DNA of 64,000 nt from Daucus carota subsp. sativus (GCF_001625215.2 NC_030381.2:2319131-2383130); one strand, 5' to 3'; positions 49,751 through 62,900 are shown, counted from the first letter of the stretch. Translations and numbers: made by a program. The notes: a model not told the origin generated them from the sequence alone.

Positions 49751-52700
49751 GTATCTTGATCAACAAGTCATGGTTTGCATTTGTTAGTTCTTGATTTGTT
49801 GAAACTTCTATTTGATTAATTTGGTTGTAGTTTGTAATCTGAGGTAATTCTCTGTATTTAAAATCTTCCCTAGCTTATTAAGTTCAATCTTTTGTTTGTT
49901 ACCGGAGCCTGGCAGATTGCTCATGCTTGTGAGTTGCCTTGTTCTGGTTCTCTTAATCTCAACAAATGGATGTAGAGTAGATCACGAGACTCCTGTTGTC
50001 CATAGTTAAATACGAGAATATTGGAGTGACGAATAGTCGAAATCAAATAGAGGTTTAGTCAAGTTTGTTGCTTCAGAAATTCCGAGCAATCATGTCCAAC
50101 AAATACTAAAATAAAAGTAAGAAATTGAAATCATCTTTCAAATCATATCATTCAAAATGAAATAAATATTTCCAAACACGAACTAAGTAATTAATTATTT
50201 TCTCAAATTGAACGTGTCACACCGATTCGATCCAGACTCAACCCTGATCAGTTGCCATCGAATTACAACTTGTACACTAGCCCAAGTTCCTTCGGACAAG
50301 ACACCGATTTTTTAGTTGAGCCTTTTCAGCGCGTAAATCGTAATGAAGCAAGTAATAAATTTAAAATAAGTACAAATCTGTTCGGAAATATTGGGACATG
50401 CGTGTTGTATGAGTTCTTGCATCACATCGGTCGTTAGCAGTCCGATGAAAAGTTGGCCTTGGAGTCTTCTTACAAAATTCGGGACCAAACCTTAAAAGAG
50501 GCAGGAGACAGATAAAATGTTAAAATCTTAAATTTTAAATGGTGATATTTAGTTATTCTCTTAATTTAATAATAATGAGGTCCTTATAGAGATATATCAT
50601 TTGGGTGTTATTTGAGAAAAATTGAGACAAATTTTTGAAATACGTAGTAATAAGCAATTTTTGAAAAATATTTTTGGGTTTCTTTAATATAATTCAAATC
50701 TCCGTGATATTCTGTTATGGTTACTCAAATCCCGACAAAATGATCAAGTTGGAATGCTAGTAAATCAAAAGATTTTAGGTAATTTGGTACAATTTTTAAA
50801 ACAATATTTAAACTTTGATTTTAGAAGATAGAAATTAAATTCAAACCAACTAAATAATTTCCATAATACAAACAGACGACTTTTGTAAGTTCTAATTTAT
50901 ATTCGATTTATCCTTGATATTAGGTGTACACGCAAAGTTCTGTGCCAGCACAGCTTAAACGGATTATGAGATTCAATTATTTGATTACTTTGTTTCAACT
51001 TTATGAAAGTGACCATCTCAATTAAGTAGAATACAATAAAATATATTATTTATTATTGCTAACGAGATGTATTGGATAAATTATTAGTTCATGATTAGCA
51101 AACCGTCAGAAATTATTTAAAATTACCAAGAAATTATTGTTCTATACAAGGTTTTGCATTATTTTACTTCAGAAATCTTGGGTTCCGGGTCATATAAAAT
51201 GTTATCATATTACTGAAAATAACTTTGATAATGAGTATTGTATATAAAACTATTTTTATATTAGGATTATTTTATTTTATAGAGAATGGACTTTCAAGTT
51301 TACCTAAGGTGTTTTGTATTACTATAGTTCGTACTTAGACGGAATTATTATTAAAACTTATTTATTATTTTATATAACACATTAAATAAAAAATACATAA
51401 TCCAAACATATTCATTAATTATTTAAATTCTATTTAAATTAAAATATATTATTTAAATATAATGTTTTAACTTTATAATAAAATTAAATATTAAAAAATA
51501 TATGATAGAAACAAATATTGCAAATAGTCTGTGCAGGCAATATTTAGAAACTAGTTATGAAATAAAAAAACTAACCATATATGATAAATTTTCTGACAAT
51601 CAATACTATATATACCGTATACATTACTTTATCTAATCTATCATCAAATTTATACACCATTTATTCTACTAAAACTATAATGCCACTAAATCAAAACATT
51701 AGGTGATTACCATAATCCTTTGATGTATCACTAGTAATCTTATCCTCGACCGACTGTTTAGTAGGATTGCAACAATCTTTTGTAGTGTATATAAAGGTCA
51801 GGTCGTGACTTGTGACAAGCACATGCACCTAAATGTGGTTGATTAGTTAATTAACAATTATTTAAAGAAATTAACGAACAATTAATCAATTATCGATTGA
51901 TTAAAACACTGTACCCACTGCTTTCGACTTCGGCCTTTAAAGTAGCGGAGATGAATTGTGTTGGCAAAGACAAACTTAGCAATCACACTAACCATGATTA
52001 TGACTTTCTGAGACTGAAGCTACTCAATAATATTCTTGAATTGTGGAATTGATTGAAAATTATATGCATGTTCATCGATTTATTATTTTGAATTATGAAA
52101 TTGATTGAAAATTAAATGAATGTTCATCGATTATTATTTTATATTACCGACGAGATTCAAGCCAACAGCTAAGGCTGAGATATATTTGGTGCATGTTTGC
52201 GTACAAATAAGCAGATTTCTTCAAGAAATTTCGGAGAAAATAGTAGAAAATTAAAAAAAGACCAGCTTTTTCTTTTATTAATACTTTTTTCTTCTCATCT
52301 TTTCTAATAACATTCTATTTTTCTCAAATTATCCAAAAACATTTATAAATTATATTACAAAAAATTTGAAAACTTAAAAAAATATAACAAATTATAATCA
52401 TAATTTATTTTTTTCATTCTAAAAATATGTAAATTTGTTAAGTTTAGCCACGGTGCCGTATACACTAGTGTGAAGCGTCACTTTTATAGCTCACTTGTTG
52501 ATAATTTCTATGGCTTTTATTGGTCATTTGGATAAGAAAAATATTTGTTTGCATGAGGAAGAATTATAGAGAGCACTACCGAAGTTCGGTGAATAAAAAA
52601 AGATACATGGATGAATTTTACTCAAATATAGTTTTGAAAATAGTTTATTTTGTCCCAAATTCTTAAAAAAGAATCCGGTTCCACTCCCCTTTTTTTTTTT

Positions 52701-52980
52701 TAGCAACGGTTCCACTTACCTTAATATGAAGATAAATTAATTCGATAAAATCGCCTCTGAGAAAAATAGAGGAGGATCAAGGATGTTGTTGAACTTATTG
52801 GTTTTTAAAGCGGATCACACCGAGATGGTCCAAATGCAACATGTCTGCCATGAACGGAACACCCAACAAATTTTAGATAATATCGCAGTAGTATATTTCT
52901 TTGTCACCATGGTTTCCTTTTTAATGCAAACCCACTCTACTTCAATTGTGTTTTGTTGGGAGAGTGGAATGAAATGTAAT
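49751..52980. other. Gene-free AT-rich spacer
   Basis: Starts with the 3' UTR of the LRR kinase. No protein family is recognisable. A roughly 60-bp tandem duplication (GATTGAAAATTA-ATG-ATGTTCATCGATT) is at about 52045-52140. Otherwise nothing definite. Confidence 0.55.
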
Positions 52981-53165
52981 GAAATAAAAACAATTACTCT
53001 TTCCGTTCCCTTAGATTTTTTATAATTTCTTCTTTTGGATGTTTCATTCATTTTTTTAAATTACAAAATTTTCCTAAAATAGCTAAGAGGTCCCATCATT
53101 TTCACACTTTTTCTTTTTTTTCACACTAACTTTACTCCACTATCTCTATTTTATACTGTATGAGT

Positions 53166-53336
53166 AGTGCCAGGTGTACATAATTGTGTACAGAAAATTT
53201 GTACATAATGACGTGGCAAGTGATGTAGTGGGTTTTAATTGGGGTGGTTGGTGCAGATGCAGGGGACCATCCAATTAAAATCCACCACATGTCATTTTGT
53301 ACATGTTTTTGTACACAATTATGTGCACCAAGCATT
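53166..53336. mobile_element. Hairpin MITE with about 75-bp arms
   Basis: Almost the whole 171 bp folds on itself: GTGTACATAATTGTGTAC...TGACGTGGCA and GGGTTTTAATTGG pair with CCAATTAAAATCC...GTACACAATTATGTGCAC. Only a short loop is unpaired. Family not identified; it sits inside the outer Stowaway. Confidence 0.8.
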
Positions 53337-53415
53337 TTTAATTTTATATATTAAAAATCAATGGTATCCACCACTTCATCTATTTTTCTTTCTCTTTTCC
53401 ACTACTTTATGCATA

Positions 53416-53697
53416 CTCCCTCCGTCCCACCCATTTCTTTACACTTTCTTTTTTGGGTGTCTCACCCAATTCTTTACATTTCAAAACTTACCAAAAATAG
53501 TTAATGGGTCCCACCAATTCTCCATTTTTCTTTCCTTTTCACACTACTTTTACTTCACTATCTTCTTTTTATACATTAAAAATATCAATGGGTCCCACCA
53601 CTTTACCCACTTTTCTTCCTCTTTTCCACTACTTTATACATATTTTTTAACCCATGTGCCCAACTCATTCGATAAGAAATGGTTGGGACGGAGGGAA
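53416..53697. mobile_element. Inner Stowaway MITE
   Basis: Inverted ends CTCCCTCCGTCCCACCCATT and the complement of AATGGTTGGGACGGAGGGAA, with TA on both sides (53414-53415, 53698-53699). 282 bp. The 166-aa ORF crossing it is transposon noise. Confidence 0.92.
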
Positions 53698-53756
53698 TAT
53701 TTCTTAACCTCCGTGCCCAAACTCAATGTAAAGAATTGAGAGAGATGGAGGAAGTA

Positions 53757-54861
53757 ATGTAAGTAACAGGAGGTAGAAAGAAAGTTTTGGAAAAAAAATT
53801 GAGTGAGTGTAAAATTATTTTGATGAAATTTGAGAAAAAAACGATTATACGAACAAATGAAGTATTCATTTGCAAGGGTGTCATCTCTAGTATAATAGAA
53901 TCGAAAAATAAATGAAATTTATAAAGATTGAAATCGAGGAATACATGAAATTTATAAACATTTATTCATGGTTAAATTTCATTCTCATTTCTCAAACACA
54001 ATATTATAAAAAAAAAAAAATTCTTTCTTTTCCTATATGAAGAGAGTAATTTTTTGACTGATATTTGGGGAATAATTTTTTGACTGATATTTGGACATAA
54101 ACACATTTAAAATTTGGAAGTAGATTCAAAATTGAACGTGATATGATTCATTGTAACCTATATTTCACTTTCTCCCAATCTTTTCACTTATTTTCAAAGA
54201 GTATTAATTTTATCCAAAATCAATATTTTTAAATTCTTATTTCACAAAAGTTTAATTATTAATTTTGATTACTAAAGTTAAAAAAGTATTTAAAAGTGCA
54301 TGAAAGAAAATCCTAACAACTTATATAATTTTACACTTTGATTTGAATTTCTTTTTCATCGCTCCAAACAAATTATTAGAATAAATTTTACTTTATAAAG
54401 TCATTTTCGCGCTCAAAACACTTTTATTTCACATAGCTTAAAATCAATTGAAGCATGCAGTGACAATGAGCCCCGGGAAACCCCACTTGAGGTTGAGGAT
54501 AGCCTACCTCAATAACAAACACCACTTGATGTGTACTATTCTATCCTGTGATGATTGTGAAAGCTTTGTCAATGCTCTTGTTGTTTTATAAAGTGTCCCA
54601 ACTATATAAAGTTAACTCCTTTCATTTCATGGATTTTTTTATTTTTACTTTAAATATATTATAAATAATACTTCTAGAAGATTGCATGCACAATATTTCA
54701 CTTAATAGTAGAAAATTTTAATATTTTTTATTGCTTTATTTTTTAAAGAGTCATTCTGTCAATTTAAATGACAACACATTCTTAACAATTGTTTAATTAC
54801 TGGCTTATATAACAAAGACAAAATTCTTTCTAAAATATCTCAAAAGCATGATCGTAAAAAC
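53757..54861. other. Gene-free AT-rich spacer
   Basis: No coding or RNA gene seen. Contains a near-direct repeat TTTTTTGACTGATATTTGG around 54050-54095. Confidence 0.5.
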
Positions 54862-54870
54862 CGAAAGTCG

Positions 54871-55132
54871 CTCGCAAGGGTTGGTTCAGCTGGTTAAAGG
54901 GGGACAAGTATCCTCTTCGTCACGGGTTTGACTCCCGAAGAGAGCAGAATTATGCCTCCTGGATCAGAGCCTGTCGCGCTTAGGTGCGGTTTACTTTGGT
55001 TCACGTAGTTTACAGGCTATTGATGCGCTTAGGTGCGGTTTACCTTGGTTCACATGAGCTCGTGGGTTTACCCGGTGCGCACCCGAAGGGTAGCGGCTGC
55101 GGGTTCCTACGTTAAAAAAAAAAAAAAAAAAT
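54871..55132 (+). mobile_element. tRNA-derived SINE
   Basis: RNA polymerase III box A-like TGGTTCAGCTGG (54882-54893) and box B-like GGTTTGACTCC (54925-54935) lie at tRNA-like spacing. The body contains an internal duplication (GCGCTTAGGTGCGGTTTAC at about 54976 and 55024) and the 3' end is an A18 tail. The perfect target duplication CGAAAGTCG flanks it (54862-54870, 55133-55141). The intact tail and duplication suggest a fairly recent insertion. Confidence 0.93.
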
Positions 55133-55141
55133 CGAAAGTCG

Positions 55142-56067
55142 AAACTAATCCGTTGATCTACGTATAGCCGATTCAAAAAATTTCAGAATTTTTTTTTTCA
55201 ATTAAATGAAAACTTTCAAAACACTACTCACAAGTGGCATATATGTGCCACAAGAGAATAATATTATCATAAAATATCTGGAAACTTTTGAAAATTTGAA
55301 CCCTAAAAATATATAGTATCTTGCTTCCAGGCTAGTAATAGATTTGATGGCCCATGCGTTGGCACATAAAACATGTTTTGCGTTGCGAATGTTTAGTGTT
55401 TATTTTGTGCGTGTTTGCTTGTGTGATAATACTCTTGTTTGTTGCTTTTTCCATTTATTTTCTTTTCTAATATATTACATGTTTAACATTTGTCTTTTTA
55501 CTGTACTCTATCATTGTAATTGTAAAAATGTGAATTCTTTCAAATTATAATATAATATCAGGATTGGGTTATATGAAACCCGAATATTTTTAAAGATATA
55601 TATGTTCTGCAGCAAAATATTGTAAATATATTATTATGCAAAATATATCGTGTTATATATGTTCTTCTGCGTGTAATTAAGTAATAATTTCTTATAATTT
55701 TTTTCTGCTATTAAATAATCACAGCAGATAAAATAAACTGGATCTTCCAAAGGTTTCTTATAACATGCGGTGGAAGAGACAAGATCTCCTGTATATTAGA
55801 GCATTATGTGTATATTATTTGCCATCACTCTATATTATCTGCTAAAACTACAAAATTACTATGTAATATATTTCAGATAATAATTATATGTATTTAAATA
55901 AAAAGAGTGTGAACCCACTCACTTGTATAAATAATAAGGGGTGAGATTAATTGGCCTACCAAATGGGTTACCTGGAGGAGCAATAGTAAAAATTTATTTA
56001 TATAAGTTAATATGCATTATAACCTAAAAGGTGGTACAAATGGACACTACATAATTGTGTCTTCCAA
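55142..56067. other. AT-rich spacer upstream of the aspartic protease
   Basis: No gene or repeat could be supported. Confidence 0.5.
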
Positions 56068-56075
56068 TATAAATA
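56068..56075 (+). promoter_or_regulatory. Probable TATA box of the aspartic protease gene
   Basis: CCAATATAAATATATAAGAG, 70-77 bp before the start codon at 56145. Confidence 0.55.
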
Positions 56076-56144
56076 TATAAGAGAGGGAAGTGAGGGAATA
56101 AGTGGAAGTGGAGCAACAATTTGAAATAAAAATTGCTTTGCTCA

Positions 56145-59100
56145 ATGGGAATCCCCACAGCTTCCTCTTCAAAGTCTCTTTACTTGTGTTCTTTGGTTCT
56201 AGCAAGTTTAGTTCTGTTTTGTTTAGCTGGGGAAGGAGATGCAGCTGTTGATAGGAAACACATTGTTGCAGATGCTCATGAGTTTCATAACGTCGAATTC
56301 GGATCTCTGCTGCCAGAGTCTGTTTGCTCTTCACAAGGTTTGTTTCCGAGATCCTCTGAATTAACTACACACAACACATACGGAAGTCTCGTACTGTTGT
56401 TTCTTCTAAAAACACGAGATTTGTCCTCCAAAACCTCTAGATGTTGGAGGAGGTTTTAACATAATCATGTTATATTCTAACATTTTCATTCACCTAAAAA
56501 CCTCGTATTTCTTCTAAAAACTCGAGATTTCTCCTCTGAAACCTCAAGGTATTGAGAGAAGGTCTTATCAGGATCATATTATATTTTAATATTTCCATTC
56601 ACTCGAAACACTCGAGTCTGCCATGAGACCGAGCTCTGCTATCATGTTAAATGAATAATTCTCTCAAAATCGTAAACTGTTGAGAAGAGGGAACTTATCA
56701 GGATCATATTATATTTTAGCGCATGTCATTACCAAAAATTATACATAATAACATGGTGTTAAGTACTACCTCCGTCTCACTTATTCGACTTTTCCCGAAT
56801 AAAAGAATCTGAATGTGAATTCCGTCTGTCCCGGTTTCATTGATTGAACCGAAATGCTCATTCATATCAACAGAATAACTCAATCCAGATCCCATCATTT
56901 TCATTTCCATCAACATCTAAACACCCACTAACTAGTTTTGATTAGCTAGATAACTCTCCTTTCTTTTTCTTTGGTTCAGACTGAGCTTTACTTTAGAGAC
57001 ATTATCTTTATCTGTGAAACTGTGACGAAAAATATGTTTCACAGAGAAGATGAATTATGTTTAAATCATGGCACATGTAATTATTTTGTCGGGTAATTTG
57101 TATCAATATTATTCTTTTACGGTTCGTACTGCAGATTCTTTCATCTGTAGTACTATTGTTTATTATAATTGTTTATTGTTGAGGTTTTTAAATATTCTAC
57201 GTGAGTACTTAATATATCTCGTAAATTAGTTTTAACTTTTAACATATAAGCTTATAGAAGCTTTGTAATTGCTAGACAGAATTAGAGGGTGACAGAGAGT
57301 AGTTGAGATTTTCATATTCTTCCAAAAAATTAGAATTTATAATTTTAAACATAAAATTTGAACACAAAAAAATAATATATATATATATAATATAATATTT
57401 TCATTATTCTTATTTAAAGGGATATTAAAGATTAGTTACGTATTTTTTTAAGTTATACACTTTTATCAGTGTTGATTATTTTTACGTAGTGATGTGGAGT
57501 TTAGTCATGTTAAGAAGCACGCAAATAGGGTAGCTCATAGTTTAGCTAGAATCCCCTGTTTGACAGGTTGCTATAATGTGTTTATATCTCCTCCACATTG
57601 TGTGTTGGAGATTTTACTGTATGATCATCTTTCTCATTAATGAAATTTCTTTTGCTCTCAAAAAAAAAAAAAAAATGTTAACTACTTATATAGATATAAA
57701 ACTCTCATGAATTTTTTCCCGTCGCATCAACTTCTTACATAAAAGAGATATTAAAGATTAATTACATATCTTTTGACTTATAAATTATTTTATTATAAAT
57801 ATCAGTTATTTATAAAAATATATAATTCAAGTAAATTTCCGTCACGTCGTCTGACGGGAAAATAATCGCGCACATAATATGTATACACGTAATTTGAATG
57901 GAGTATGGGTATGGCCACGAATTGAGTAATGTGAAAAAGGCCTGGCCAAAAGTATCACGATTCACGGGTCTGATTGTAGGCCAAGATTAGCAGCATTTCA
58001 ACCTTTTATTATACTCCAATACATTTGTTGTAGGCCTCGCGACAATTATTTTTCTTACACACTTCCTTATTTATTTCTGGCAATTAGTTTAACAATTATT
58101 TGTTCCAAAAGATTATTTTTTTTTACTAATATTTGTTCCAAAAGATTAAATATCCTAATCACTTTTTACCTTTTTTTTTTATCAAATGTATTGTTTAATT
58201 TAGCATTATTGAGATAACATCTATATTTGTTATCTAACAGTGATGTTAAATTAGTTATCGACTTTTATTAGAACATTACCCGCACGTTGTAGTATAATTG
58301 TAACCGTTTTGTGACAAAGGCAGTTAAATTTTAGTAGCAAGTATAGAAACAAATTAAACCTTGTCCTCGTGTCATCGTGTGAAAAACAGCTGTATTTGCT
58401 GATTCGCAATAGACAGACCATACTTCTATAAAGCATTTAACAAACACACCAAAGTTTCCCCTACCTTTTAGCTGAATTGGACGTGTAGAGTTTTTAATAC
58501 AACATGAATTTACCCTACCATATTTGTCATTATTAGTGTTTGTCTTTACTTAATTATACTACTTAATCAGCTTAAATTATTCTCATTTGCATAATTAATA
58601 ATAGTAGTTGTTCCTCCCCATCAGTTATTTGCACCATTTGTCAATTGGTGCAAAATCCGTTAACGATGTACCCTGCATTCACATAAAAAATTTAGACGTA
58701 ATACGTTCTGACGGAATTAAAATTGCAAACAGAGCCAGCACTATCACCATCATCACTCAAAGTAGTGCACAGACATGGAGCATGCCACAAATCCACCCAA
58801 ACGATAAAGGAATCTCCATCAGCATCGCAGATCCTGGCTCAAGATGAGTCCAGAGTCCGCTCAATCAACTCGAGAGCTGCATTTGACGCGACAAAAGACG
58901 CGTTCAGATCCTCCAAAGCAGCCAGCATCCCAGCCAAATCAGGCTCATCATTAGGCGCAGGCAACTACATAGTCACCGTTGGTCTTGGATCGCCTAAAAA
59001 AGAGCTCAATCTAATCTTCGACACTGGCAGCGACCTGACATGGACACAATGCGAGCCCTGTGTTGGATCATGCTACAATCAAGCAGATCCAATCTTCAAT

Positions 59101-59994
59101 CCTTCGCTATCCACTGCTTACGCGAATGTCTCCTGCCATACGCCTTATTGCAATCAACTCAGCTCTGCCACTGGAAACAGTCCAGGCTGCCGCGGATCCA
59201 CCTGCATATACGCGATCCAGTACGGTGATCAATCATTTTCAATAGGATACTTTGCAAAAGACACCTTGACATTGTCTCCAACTGAGGTCATCAACAATTT
59301 TTACTTTGGATGTGGCGAAAACAATCAAGGTCTATTTGGCCAAACCGCTGGACTAATTGGACTCGCTAGAGATAAACTTTCAATTGTCTCCCAAACATCA
59401 GCCAAATACGGCCAAGTGTTCTCCTATTGTCTACCATCCAGATCCAGTGGAGCTGGTTACTTAACATTCGGGAAATCAGGCCTTTCAAAAGCTATCCAAT
59501 ACATTCCATTCGGTAACTCAAAAGGCACCACATTTTACTCCATCGACATTCTTGGCCTCTATGTTGGCGGCAGAAGAGTTTCCATCAGTCCAACTGTGTT
59601 CTCCACTGCAGGATCGATCATAGACTCTGGCACCGTCATCACACGCTTGCCACCTGCGGCTTACACAGCGTTACGTGACACTTTCCGCAAACTAATGTCA
59701 AGTTATCCAGTCGGAAAGCCAATTTCGATACTCGATACATGCTACGACTTCAGTAAATACACAACAGTGAAAATTCCAACAATCAGTTTTCTCTTCAGCG
59801 GAAACAAAAAGGTGAATATTGACAGTAGCGGAATTTTGTACGTCGTCAGTGCGTCACAAACTTGTTTAGCTTTTGCGCCAAACAGCGATCCATCTGACCT
59901 GGCAATATTCGGAAATGTTCAGCAGAAGACGCTACAAGTTGTGTACGACGTGGGAGCAGGAAAACTAGGGTTTGGGCCACAAGGGTGTGCTTAA
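56145..59994 (+). CDS. Nepenthesin-type aspartic protease (family A1), 2 exons, 484 aa
   Basis: Secreted or apoplastic aspartyl protease of the plant CND41/AED1-like group. Exons 56145-56337 and 58733-59994 join as CAA-G|AG to 485 codons including stop. Residues 1-37: signal peptide with hydrophobic core LYLCSLVLASLVLFCLAG. 38-135: pro-segment with SLKVVHRHGAC. The mature enzyme starts near AGNYIVTVGLGSPKK. First active site DTGSD (Asp161), second DSGTV (Asp362). Between them is the cysteine-rich nepenthesin insert (QCEPCVGSCYNQ, SCHTPYC, CRGSTC). It ends in GFGPQGCA, as in this subgroup. Both catalytic Asp residues and the Cys pattern are intact. The exon 1/exon 2 join is predicted from phase and splice sites. 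Confidence 0.93.
56395..56720 (+). repeat. Three degenerate repeats in the protease intron
   Basis: Units near 56400, 56515 and 56640 share ACTCGAGATTT-TCCTC, AAACCTC-AG-T-TTG-GAGAAGG, and GGATCATATTATATTTTA words at about 115-bp spacing. Non-coding. Confidence 0.6.
57491..57675 (+). mobile_element. 5'-truncated LINE 3' end in the protease intron
   Basis: A stop-free frame from 57491 encodes 49 residues ending the RNase H-like domain (VKKHANRVAHSLARIPC) to TAA at 57638-57640. TTAATGAAATTTCTTTTGCTC and a poly(A) at 57660-57675 follow. It shares the HANRVAHSLAR-type motif and TTAATGAAA-TTTCTT tail with the LINE remnant at 1-810. It is inserted in the same orientation as the host gene. Confidence 0.85.
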
Positions 59995-62900
59995 TTATAT
60001 CAACTATGTTACCAAGATTTGTGGTGTTGATAAATGTATTGAAAATTGATGAACAGCTTTAGGTCATTGAAAGGAATGATTTTAGGCTATGGAATAACAG
60101 AATTGTGACAAAGATTTCAAGCAACAAAAGTATAGTGTGCCTGTAAAATCAAGTACATAAGTGTATAAATTTTTTTTTTATATATTATATAAATTTACGA
60201 TATCAATCATTAGAATTTAGCACAACTAGCTTAATACGGTATTTAGCTTGTACTTGGCATCTTATATCAAGCATTTAACACACTTCCTGAATATCCATCC
60301 ATAACAAGGGTGATCCTGACTATAAGCGAACAAAACTATGTAGGGTCAACTTCTATATAGAAATTTCAGGACCCCCACAGTCGATTTCGACTAAGGCCTG
60401 GGGTCGGCCCTGACCCAAACAAACTATAGCATAGCTCACCTAACTCTCAAAACCCAGAGGGAAAACAGAAGCATAGCTCATGGTAATTACTCAATCAAAA
60501 TGCCATTCTTGTTATTCCTGATCACTTTGGCAATAGTTTAACTTAGCATCGATCACGGACTCACGGTAATTATGTTAGCCAAGCAAGTAGATCCTAACAG
60601 AAATAGCGGCTTACAAGCATAACAATCAAGCTACTGCATAGCTCATTTAACACTGCAGTCCAGATATAATCTCAAAAACAGAGCTCAAATAATCGCTCAA
60701 TCAAGGTGCAGTTCTTGTTATCCTTAACAAGTTTAGCAAAAGTTACACCTAACGTAACAAAGTTTTGTTAGCCTAGCTAGTGAATCCAGATAAATTGCGG
60801 CTTATAAGCATAACAATCCAGGCTACTAACAGAACTCACTTAAACATCGCAGTATACTCAATCAACATGCACATTGCTTCTTGGATGTTAGTCATGAATC
60901 GTAATCAGTTGAGCAAACCTTAAACTAAGCACATTATGGTAAAATTTTAGCCAAGCTGCAAATTCTAAAGCATTACTTATCTGTTTTCTTATATTTGTTG
61001 ACTGACTTTTTGGCACACGATGAGAAGCTTTGGCAAGTTTTAGAAATATTATTTTTGAATTTTAAATTAAAAAATATTAATTTTATTCACAAAAATAATA
61101 TTTCTAACTCTGCGATCAAAGCTCTTCAACGTGTGAAAGAGGTACTGTATACACAAGTATATAAATGAACATAGCATTTCATCAAACAGTTGTTATGCTT
61201 TGGTTGTATAATACCAACCATGCTTAAACTAATCAAGAAAAAAGTAAATTAATTAAGATATGAATTAAATATAAATAAAAATAGGTGGATGCATGGATAT
61301 ATATGTTCATACCTCTGATCTTTGAACGATACTACAAGATATGTGAATCCAAATTTTTTGTATTTTTTTTGATATTGTTGCTGCTGGGTTTTATGAGAGT
61401 CCAGTCGTTCAACTTTGTAGGTAGAAATTGCGGCCTTATCGAACCTAGAGTAACGTTTCGTCTTGATTTTGGTGGGCCGGCTCAGCTAAGGAAACAGTCC
61501 TCAATATTTCACACCCATAAACCACAGTTTGAGGAAAGTCCTAAATATAACAGTTTTGTCTGAAATATTATTTGTTAATATAAATATTTTAATATTTTTT
61601 AAAAGAAATATATTAGATTTTATTATATTTAAATCTAAAAGCATAATATGATCTGTCGTTTTAGAATAGAACCCTAAATAAAATAATGTTTAGAATTCCA
61701 AAATACTAATAAAAAAAATAATGTTTAGAATTCCAAAATGCTAATTGAAAAAGCGATGAACACCGCACGATATAATATTTTGGATTTTAAAATGATGTTT
61801 GAAACCATAATTTCCGATAATGATATTTGAAATCTTGAAAAAAGCGATAGATTTGATGAAAACCTAAATAAGTAGAGGTCATTTTATAAGTCAAGTTGCC
61901 TTATTTTGACATAGTCCTCATACTATACCCAATTAAATTCGCTTATAAAAAAATCCTAAGATTTTCAGGATTATATTGTAAAACGTAGGCATTTTATCTG
62001 AATCTTATCTCAAATTCAAAAAAAATTAAAAATATGTACAAAGGCTTTTATCAATGATTTAGGAAAGTTTTGTGTAAAAATCTAGGTTATATCAACTCTT
62101 TTTCCATGTCCGTCAACTTTTTCCGGGTCCAATTGAATTTCGATTATTTTGTGCATCTCTACCCGCTCTATCCCAGATTGACTTTCTAAAAGTAAAAAAA
62201 AATATTATAATTGTTTTTATAAAAAAAATCAAATCATTAATTAAAAATCATACAACGTTCACGAATATAATCGTAATGGACAGACGCCGAAAAATATCGA
62301 TGTTCAATACTTGTTTTTGAAAAGACAACTAAGCGATTTGAAAATTTGAAAATAGTCTAAATATATGTACTTGTTTTCGTATGATTGGTGAGAGATTGGT
62401 TCTCACCTAACTATTCTTAATAATAAATTTTCATATGATTATTCTGAACAATCGACCATAATGCAATCCCATAATAAACTTCATGCATGAATTAAATCCA
62501 TGAAATCACGTCGATCTATAACCTCGGTTATGGTCATGAAAACATCAAAACACACCAAATAAAAACCAACTCTCACAAGGAGAGATTAACAAAACTCAAA
62601 TAAATCGGAAATTTATTGGAAAAAAAATAAGATTTCAAAAATTAACAGATTATTATATCTGAAAACGTTAATAATATAATATTATAATATCTGTATATCA
62701 TATTCCCATACTGATAATTTTTTGTACTAAGATAAAACTTGACATTTTGAAGAAAGTTCTGGACCTTAGTTTTAGCTAGCATTCTGATACACAAAGAACT
62801 TTTCTGTAAAAGTTCATCCTCGAAAGCTATTGGGTCAATAATTCAGATTCTGAAAGAAAATTTATTGTTACCCATTTTTCAAATTTAGTAGCTTGACAGT

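Larger units (their letters stand above)
52997..53754. mobile_element. Outer Stowaway MITE interrupted by two later insertions
   Basis: Left end CTCTTTCCGTTCCC at 52997 with TA at 52995-52996; right end GAGATGGAGGAAG ending 53754 with TA at 53755-53756. Its body is cut by a hairpin MITE (53166-53336) and by a second Stowaway (53416-53697). The interrupted sequence matches the inner Stowaway where they can be aligned (CCACTACTTTAT-CATA then TT-TTAACC). Confidence 0.75.

Noticed and set aside
53239..53739. 166-codon open frame on the plus strand
   Set aside because: It runs through a hairpin MITE and a Stowaway element, is rich in Phe/His/Leu from T-rich DNA and resembles no protein family.
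57421..57800. Direct repeats flanking the LINE tail (GATATTAAAGATTA) as a long target duplication
   Set aside because: The similarity is imperfect, starts about 65 bp away from the element's ends and is in low-complexity AT-rich DNA.
7289..59994. Biosynthetic gene cluster
   Set aside because: The genes belong to unrelated housekeeping and signalling families with mixed strands; no pathway enzymes are grouped.
61285..61563. Plus-strand frame with a hydrophobic segment (FFVFFLILLLLGF)
   Set aside because: The first codon is GTG, the first ATG is internal, the rest shows no family features and the surroundings are repeats. Not enough for a gene call.
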